64,000 nucleotides of DNA. Origin: DASZBR01 sp035943935 (lineage in GTDB: Bacteria > Pseudomonadota > Gammaproteobacteria > DASZBR01). The translations under genes were made by a program, and so were the position numbers. Location of the stretch: positions 1 through 64,000 of the forward strand of contig DASZBR010000001.1 in assembly GCA_035943935.1 (NCBI GenBank), in the 5' to 3' direction. Positions 60,374 through 64,000 of this stretch are shown piece by piece (the first letter of the stretch is position 1; each line of letters begins with the position of its first letter). Below the pieces are notes generated by a model that saw only the letters and a program-made list of their open reading frames with translations, was not told the DNA's origin and did not search any database.

Positions 60374-61531
60374 ATGGAAGATGTTGAATTAGATGAATTT
60401 AAATTAAACGTCATTAGGCAGGAAGATCACTCTGAAGGCGACTTTTTGCCAGAAAGCTACACGCTGATGTCGGGTGATGAAAGAAGTCTGCATTTAGTAA
60501 GGGAGCGAAAACCATTACCATCAGATGAAATTCCATTTGTTACTCTATTAGGTAGTGGTACTTCCCAACGTTCTGGTTCGGACTCTGAAACACTCTCTGT
60601 TATTTTTTCCGAAGAAGATGACGGAACAGGAGAAGACGGTGAGGAAGGACTTTTATCTGAAATGTCTTTGGTACACTCTCACGCAGAGGAATCAGATGAT
60701 TCTGAAGATAATTTAAACGCTCCAATTGCAGTCGTGCCGAATTTAAAAGCAACAGACGCAGATCTCTATATCCCCTTCAATTGTTATCACGGATTGTGGA
60801 CGCCAAGTAGATGGGCACCTAAGGAATATGTGATTTCTGTAGCGTTTAAGCATCTTTGCGAAGCCGTAGGAATAGATTATGGCCCTGTAGAAAGAAGCAT
60901 CGATGCAGAATATATAAGGACTTTTTCGGAAGATTTGCATATCGCGGCATTTAAAGAATTTGTAAACACAGCGTTGGGAAAACGCATATGGCGAGAAGCT
61001 ATTGAAGATAATGATGCTTGCGTTCTCAAATTGTTTTTAGCATTTGGGGATGCTGATGTTAATCAAGAAGTTTTAGGGAAGCGCATCTCATCCATCCATT
61101 ATGCGATGGAGTGTGGTTCGCTCTATGCAGCACAGATGCTGATACTTCATGTGGCAGATATCAGTGCGTCAGGTGGAATATCCTTTATTGATCGTGCAAG
61201 AACTAAAGGCAGTGAGGTGGTTAAATTTTTTGTTAGATCTGCGCTAAGCGCACTTCAAGATCTTCGTTTTGTTGCAGAATCAGATGGCGCTTATGCACCG
61301 AGACTTTTATTAAACGAAAAAAATGCAGTGGAGTTGCTTCAACAATTAACAGGTGAAGAAAGGGAAGCGATTGGTGAAGACACGCTGAGTGTAATTGATA
61401 AACCGAAAGTGAGGCTGGGATCGGGAGCGATGAGCATAACGCAATCACGAGCATGGCAAGAATCCACCAGACAAAAGCATGAAGATGCAGCACCTGAAGT
61501 AGGGATAGTATCGGCGAGACACGGGTTTTGA
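60374..61531 (+). CDS. Unknown protein with ankyrin-like segment, effector candidate
   Basis: A 385-residue protein. The first ~125 residues are acidic, Ser-rich and probably disordered (SEEDDGTGEDGEEGLLSEMS). A helical part (~130-300) contains two degenerate ankyrin-like units (REAIEDNDACVLKLFLAFGD and SSIHYAMECGSLYAAQMLIL). The Ser/Arg-rich tail ends ARHGF. There is no signal peptide. Start ATG after GAGGAG; the gene lies 18 nt after pfp and 10 nt before the GNAT gene, and could be read from the pfp transcript. It resembles Legionellales effectors in architecture only. Confidence 0.6.
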   Translation: MEDVELDEFKLNVIRQEDHSEGDFLPESYTLMSGDERSLHLVRERKPLPSDEIPFVTLLGSGTSQRSGSDSETLSVIFSEEDDGTGEDGEEGLLSEMSLVHSHAEESDDSEDNLNAPIAVVPNLKATDADLYIPFNCYHGLWTPSRWAPKEYVISVAFKHLCEAVGIDYGPVERSIDAEYIRTFSEDLHIAAFKEFVNTALGKRIWREAIEDNDACVLKLFLAFGDADVNQEVLGKRISSIHYAMECGSLYAAQMLILHVADISASGGISFIDRARTKGSEVVKFFVRSALSALQDLRFVAESDGAYAPRLLLNEKNAVELLQQLTGEEREAIGEDTLSVIDKPKVRLGSGAMSITQSRAWQESTRQKHEDAAPEVGIVSARHGF

Positions 61532-61541
61532 AGGTGATGGA

Positions 61542-62333
61542 ATGAAAGAAAATATCATTGAATTGTCTCCTGATAAATACTCTCTCGCATTAGATTTTTT
61601 TGATAAAAGTCATCCTAATTATCCCGTTGCGATGGCAGTCTTCGAAGGAAATAATCCAGGTCAACTATGGGTTGATAAATTAATAGATCCGTCAGTATGT
61701 TTATTGATTACCCACGCCGGATATTCTTTTATAAAAACCAAGCAAAATAATATCAGCGAGCCAGTATTTTCGGCGATAGTAGAGATTTTAAAAAAACATA
61801 ATCCTAAAGTTGTTTGCCAGCCTATGGATTTCATTGCCGTAAAGCTTAAAAAGCAGGGGTTTGTTCCGCGACAAAATAGTTCTCCCTGTCGAATTCACTT
61901 TAATCATGCGGGAGAGATGACTTTAATCAATAAACTCTGTGAAACATTGCCATCTGATTGTGAAGTCAAAAAAATAAATGCTGAATTGCTGAAGAAAAGC
62001 AGCTGGCTAAATTACTTAACATTATTTTACGGCACGGAAGAAAACTTTTTACAAAAAGGGTTTGGATTTGCGTTGGTGCGTGATGCAGAAATAGTGAGCG
62101 AAGCATTTGCCTGCTACATTGGCGGAAACTGTGTTGAAATTGGTTATGTGACTTCTGAGCATCACCGCGGAAAAGGTTATGCGCCTATTGTTTCCGCATT
62201 TCTGCTGAAAGAAATCTTCAATCGGGGATTAAGTCCCATTGCGAGCTGTGACGTGAGTAATCCGGCGTCTGCAAAAACCGCGCAAAGTCTTGGGTTTGAG
62301 GAAAATATGCGGTATGACTTTTTAGTTATCTGA
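61542..62333 (+). CDS. GNAT-family N-acetyltransferase
   Basis: A 263-residue protein whose C-terminal third is a GNAT domain: YVTSEHHRGKGYAPIVSAFL carries the acetyl-CoA loop (motif A, RGKGYA) and DVSNPASAKTAQSLGFEE is motif B. The N-terminal ~140 residues resemble a degenerate first GNAT-like domain. The substrate is unknown. The 3' end overlaps the DUF1016 gene by 12 nt, tail to tail. Confidence 0.85.
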   Translation: MKENIIELSPDKYSLALDFFDKSHPNYPVAMAVFEGNNPGQLWVDKLIDPSVCLLITHAGYSFIKTKQNNISEPVFSAIVEILKKHNPKVVCQPMDFIAVKLKKQGFVPRQNSSPCRIHFNHAGEMTLINKLCETLPSDCEVKKINAELLKKSSWLNYLTLFYGTEENFLQKGFGFALVRDAEIVSEAFACYIGGNCVEIGYVTSEHHRGKGYAPIVSAFLLKEIFNRGLSPIASCDVSNPASAKTAQSLGFEENMRYDFLVI

Positions 62334-63359
62334 TATCCTTTTATCTTGTTTTTCCTGCGCAATTTCAATCGCTCTTCTCAAGCGTTTCCCCAAAACTTCT
62401 TTTGGTGGTAGCTGCGTTAAATATTGAGCAACATGAATGCCGCTGCTATTAAGTTCTAACAATTCAATATGTTCTTGTTTTTTCTCAGCGCACAGAATTA
62501 ATCCCAGCGGTTTATTTTCGCCTTTTTTGCGTTCATATTTATTCAGCCAATTTAAATACAGTTCCATTTGGCCTTTATAATTCGCCGTAAATTTGCCCAG
62601 CTTTAATTCAATCGCGACTAATCTGCGCAAGCTTCTATGAAACGTCAGCAGATCAATATAATAATCATCGTTATCAATCATGATGCGTTTTTGTCGCCCT
62701 ATAAAACAGAAGTCATTTCCTAGTTCTTGAAGAAATCGAGTTATTTCATCTAGGATGGCGTATTCAAGATTGCTTTCGCTAAACGCGTTGGGTAACGATA
62801 AAAAATCCAGAATATAGGGATCGCGAAAAACAAGATCTTGTGAGACTTCGTTTTTTTCGCGCAGCGTTGCTAAATCCTGTTGTATGACTTGTTCGGGTTT
62901 GTGCGAGATCGCAGTGCGCTCGTAGAGCATGCCATCAATCTTTTTCCGAAGTTCTCTGACGCTCCAATGCTCTAATCGACACATTTCGGTATAGAACTGG
63001 CGTTTCAAAGGTTCTTCAATCCCAGTTAATTCGTCAAAATGCGACCAGGACAATAGTGCCGACAGTGTCGGCACTATTGTTTCATCAGGGAATAGTTTGA
63101 CGAAACGAACCATCTTGAATAAACCGCGAGTATTAAATCCGCGACCATATTTGATAGTGAGTTGTTGTGCCAATTGTTTAATAATGGTATTGCCGTATTC
63201 TGCGCGTTTATTTTTGAGTATGTCTTGATTAATACGATTTCCAATACGCCAATACAAATTTACAAGCGTTGAGTTAGTCTGACGAGCAACATGGTTTTTT
63301 GCGGATTCGATGAGATGACTGATGTCTTGAAACAAGATGCTATTACTATTTTTAACCAC
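62322..63359 (-). CDS. PDDEXK nuclease-like DUF1016 protein (YhcG type)
   Basis: A 345-residue protein. N-terminal DUF1016 helix region (~5-160, VNLYWRIGNRINQDIL and TLSALLSWSHFDEL) and C-terminal nuclease domain (~180-330) with FCFIGRQKRIMIDNDDYYIDLL and AIELKLGKF, giving the D...ExK core (DYYIDLL, ELK). These proteins are frequently mobile and are linked with restriction systems and recombination. A 31-bp perfect palindrome lies inside the coding sequence at 63050-63080. Confidence 0.88.
   Translation of the reverse strand: MVKNSNSILFQDISHLIESAKNHVARQTNSTLVNLYWRIGNRINQDILKNKRAEYGNTIIKQLAQQLTIKYGRGFNTRGLFKMVRFVKLFPDETIVPTLSALLSWSHFDELTGIEEPLKRQFYTEMCRLEHWSVRELRKKIDGMLYERTAISHKPEQVIQQDLATLREKNEVSQDLVFRDPYILDFLSLPNAFSESNLEYAILDEITRFLQELGNDFCFIGRQKRIMIDNDDYYIDLLTFHRSLRRLVAIELKLGKFTANYKGQMELYLNWLNKYERKKGENKPLGLILCAEKKQEHIELLELNSSGIHVAQYLTQLPPKEVLGKRLRRAIEIAQEKQDKRISDN
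63050..63080. repeat. 31-bp perfect palindrome inside the DUF1016 gene, copy 1
   Basis: ACAATAGTGCCGACA and TGTCGGCACTATTGT are perfect 15-nt arms around a single G. It encodes TIVPTLSALLS on the minus strand. A related palindrome is at 63434-63460. Confidence 0.85.
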
Positions 63360-63433
63360 GGGATATTCCTTACTATAAAACGTTTTGCTTATGATGAACT
63401 CGAGACAGTATACCGTTAAGAATTAATTTTGAG

Positions 63434-63460
63434 AATAGTCTCGACAGTGTCGACACTATT
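63434..63460. repeat. 27-bp palindrome upstream of the DUF1016 gene, copy 2
   Basis: AATAGTCTCGACA and TGTCGACACTATT are 13-nt arms with one mismatch around a single G. It shares AATAGT, CGACAGTGTCG and ACTATT with copy 1; one arm pair shows compensating changes (C-G to T-A). It abuts the stop codon of the LysR gene. Confidence 0.85.
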
Positions 63461-64000
63461 TAAGCTATCTTCAACATCCCAATAAACTCTCTCACCTTCG
63501 GCGGCAAAAACTCTCGCTCAGGATAAACCGCATATAAATCACTTTTAGGAAGATGATAGTCTTTTAGGCAATGAATAATCGTGCCAGCTGCAATTTCTGC
63601 TTCGACCATAAACTTTGGCAAGCTTGCGATACAGGCACTTTCTAAAACCAATTTTTTGCTGAGTTCTATTTGATTTGCAATAATCTTGCCATTTATAACA
63701 ACAGTAACAGCATGAGTATTTTTTGTAAAAACAAGCTCGCGCGATTTTTTGGCGGCTTCATACACGGCAAAATTATGCGTTTCTAAATCGTTCGGATGTT
63801 CAGGCGTGCCGTACTTTTTAAGATAACTCGGTGACGCGCAAATAATGTTTTCAACCGACAGAATTTTTTGTGCTATCAGGCTTGAGGATTCTAATTTTCC
63901 GGATCTCAGTGCTAAGTCATAACCTTGTTTAACCAGATCAATATAATCATTGGATAAATTAACTTCTATTTTTACGTCAGGATAGTGTGATAAATAATTA
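63460..64000 (-). CDS. LysR-type transcriptional regulator, C-terminal part (cut by window edge)
   Basis: The frame stays open to the window edge, leaving the last ~180 residues. They form the LysR effector-binding domain: NYLSHYPDVKIEVNLSNDYI, LVKQGYDLALRSGKLESSSL, ICASPSYLKKYGTPEHPNDL and the C-terminal LYAVYPEREFLPPKVREFIG. The N-terminal helix-turn-helix lies outside. Target genes are unknown; LysR regulators commonly control a divergent neighbour, which would also lie outside. Confidence 0.9.
   Translation of the reverse strand, partial: NYLSHYPDVKIEVNLSNDYIDLVKQGYDLALRSGKLESSSLIAQKILSVENIICASPSYLKKYGTPEHPNDLETHNFAVYEAAKKSRELVFTKNTHAVTVVINGKIIANQIELSKKLVLESACIASLPKFMVEAEIAAGTIIHCLKDYHLPKSDLYAVYPEREFLPPKVREFIGMLKIA

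Overview
The window looks like chromosomal DNA of an AT-rich gammaproteobacterium of the Legionellales/Coxiellaceae type. Conserved gammaproteobacterial blocks are present: rsmI-lpoA-yraN-dolP, minCDE, dedD-cvpA, gltX with tRNA-Ala and tRNA-Glu, secB-gpsA, and a ubi hydroxylase near gcvT. They are mixed with traits common in that order: ankyrin and Sel1 repeat proteins, serine-rich proteins of unknown function, PPi-dependent phosphofructokinase, a Mip-type FKBP, several amino-acid permeases and an XYP-type cyclodipeptide synthase candidate. The order-level assignment is inference from gene content.

Layout. 1-1.3 kb: IS4-family transposase between inverted REP-like sequences. 1.3-9.6 kb: unknown gene behind a PmrA-like box, two paralogous membrane proteins, a zinc-type CDF transporter with rpiA, a structured intergenic segment, psd, an APC permease, and a 530-residue protein with cyclodipeptide-synthase signatures. 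9.6-12.7 kb: two tandem PAS histidine kinases and a lone receiver. 12.7-21.3 kb: asd, rsmI, lpoA-yraN-dolP, fadD, minCDE, an unknown gene. 21.3-28.6 kb: groES-groEL with a sigma-32-like promoter, mlaA, rpoH, a divergent hfq, an unknown gene, an ankyrin protein, tyrS. 28.6-33.7 kb: AAA/DUF4143 ATPase, a long inverted repeat, a TPP riboswitch and thiO-S-G-E-F. 33.7-42 kb: cvpA, a SPOR protein, an APC permease, AmpG-like MFS, Mip-like FKBP, a DipZ-type thiol protein, two tRNAs, gltX. 42-50.8 kb: HMG-CoA lyase, SNF2 helicase, comM, two effector-like genes (the first behind a second PmrA-like box), ubiK, zapD. 50.9-60.4 kb: ubi hydroxylase, bcp, gcvT, tolC, hspQ, rhodanese-like protein, secB, gpsA, cca, nudC, PPi-PFK. 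60.4-64 kb: effector-like gene, GNAT, DUF1016 nuclease, and a LysR regulator cut by the window edge.

How they fit together. Most genes are housekeeping: envelope (psd, mlaA, lpoA, dolP, tolC, ampG), proteostasis (groE, rpoH, hspQ, secB, FKBP), division (min, zapD), translation (tyrS, gltX, tRNAs, cca, rsmI) and cofactors (thi, ubi). Between them lie unknown genes of the kind that encode Dot/Icm effectors in Legionellales. Two of these (1303 and 47045) share a promoter layout: CTTAA(T/G) half-sites repeated every 11 bp, then exactly 10 nt, then a -10 hexamer. This matches the PmrA box described upstream of effector genes in Legionella and Coxiella. The most striking single gene is the one at 8013, a probable cyclodipeptide synthase joined to a coiled-coil and repeat tail.

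No gap between genes exceeds about 300 bases. I see no CRISPR array, rRNA or prophage.
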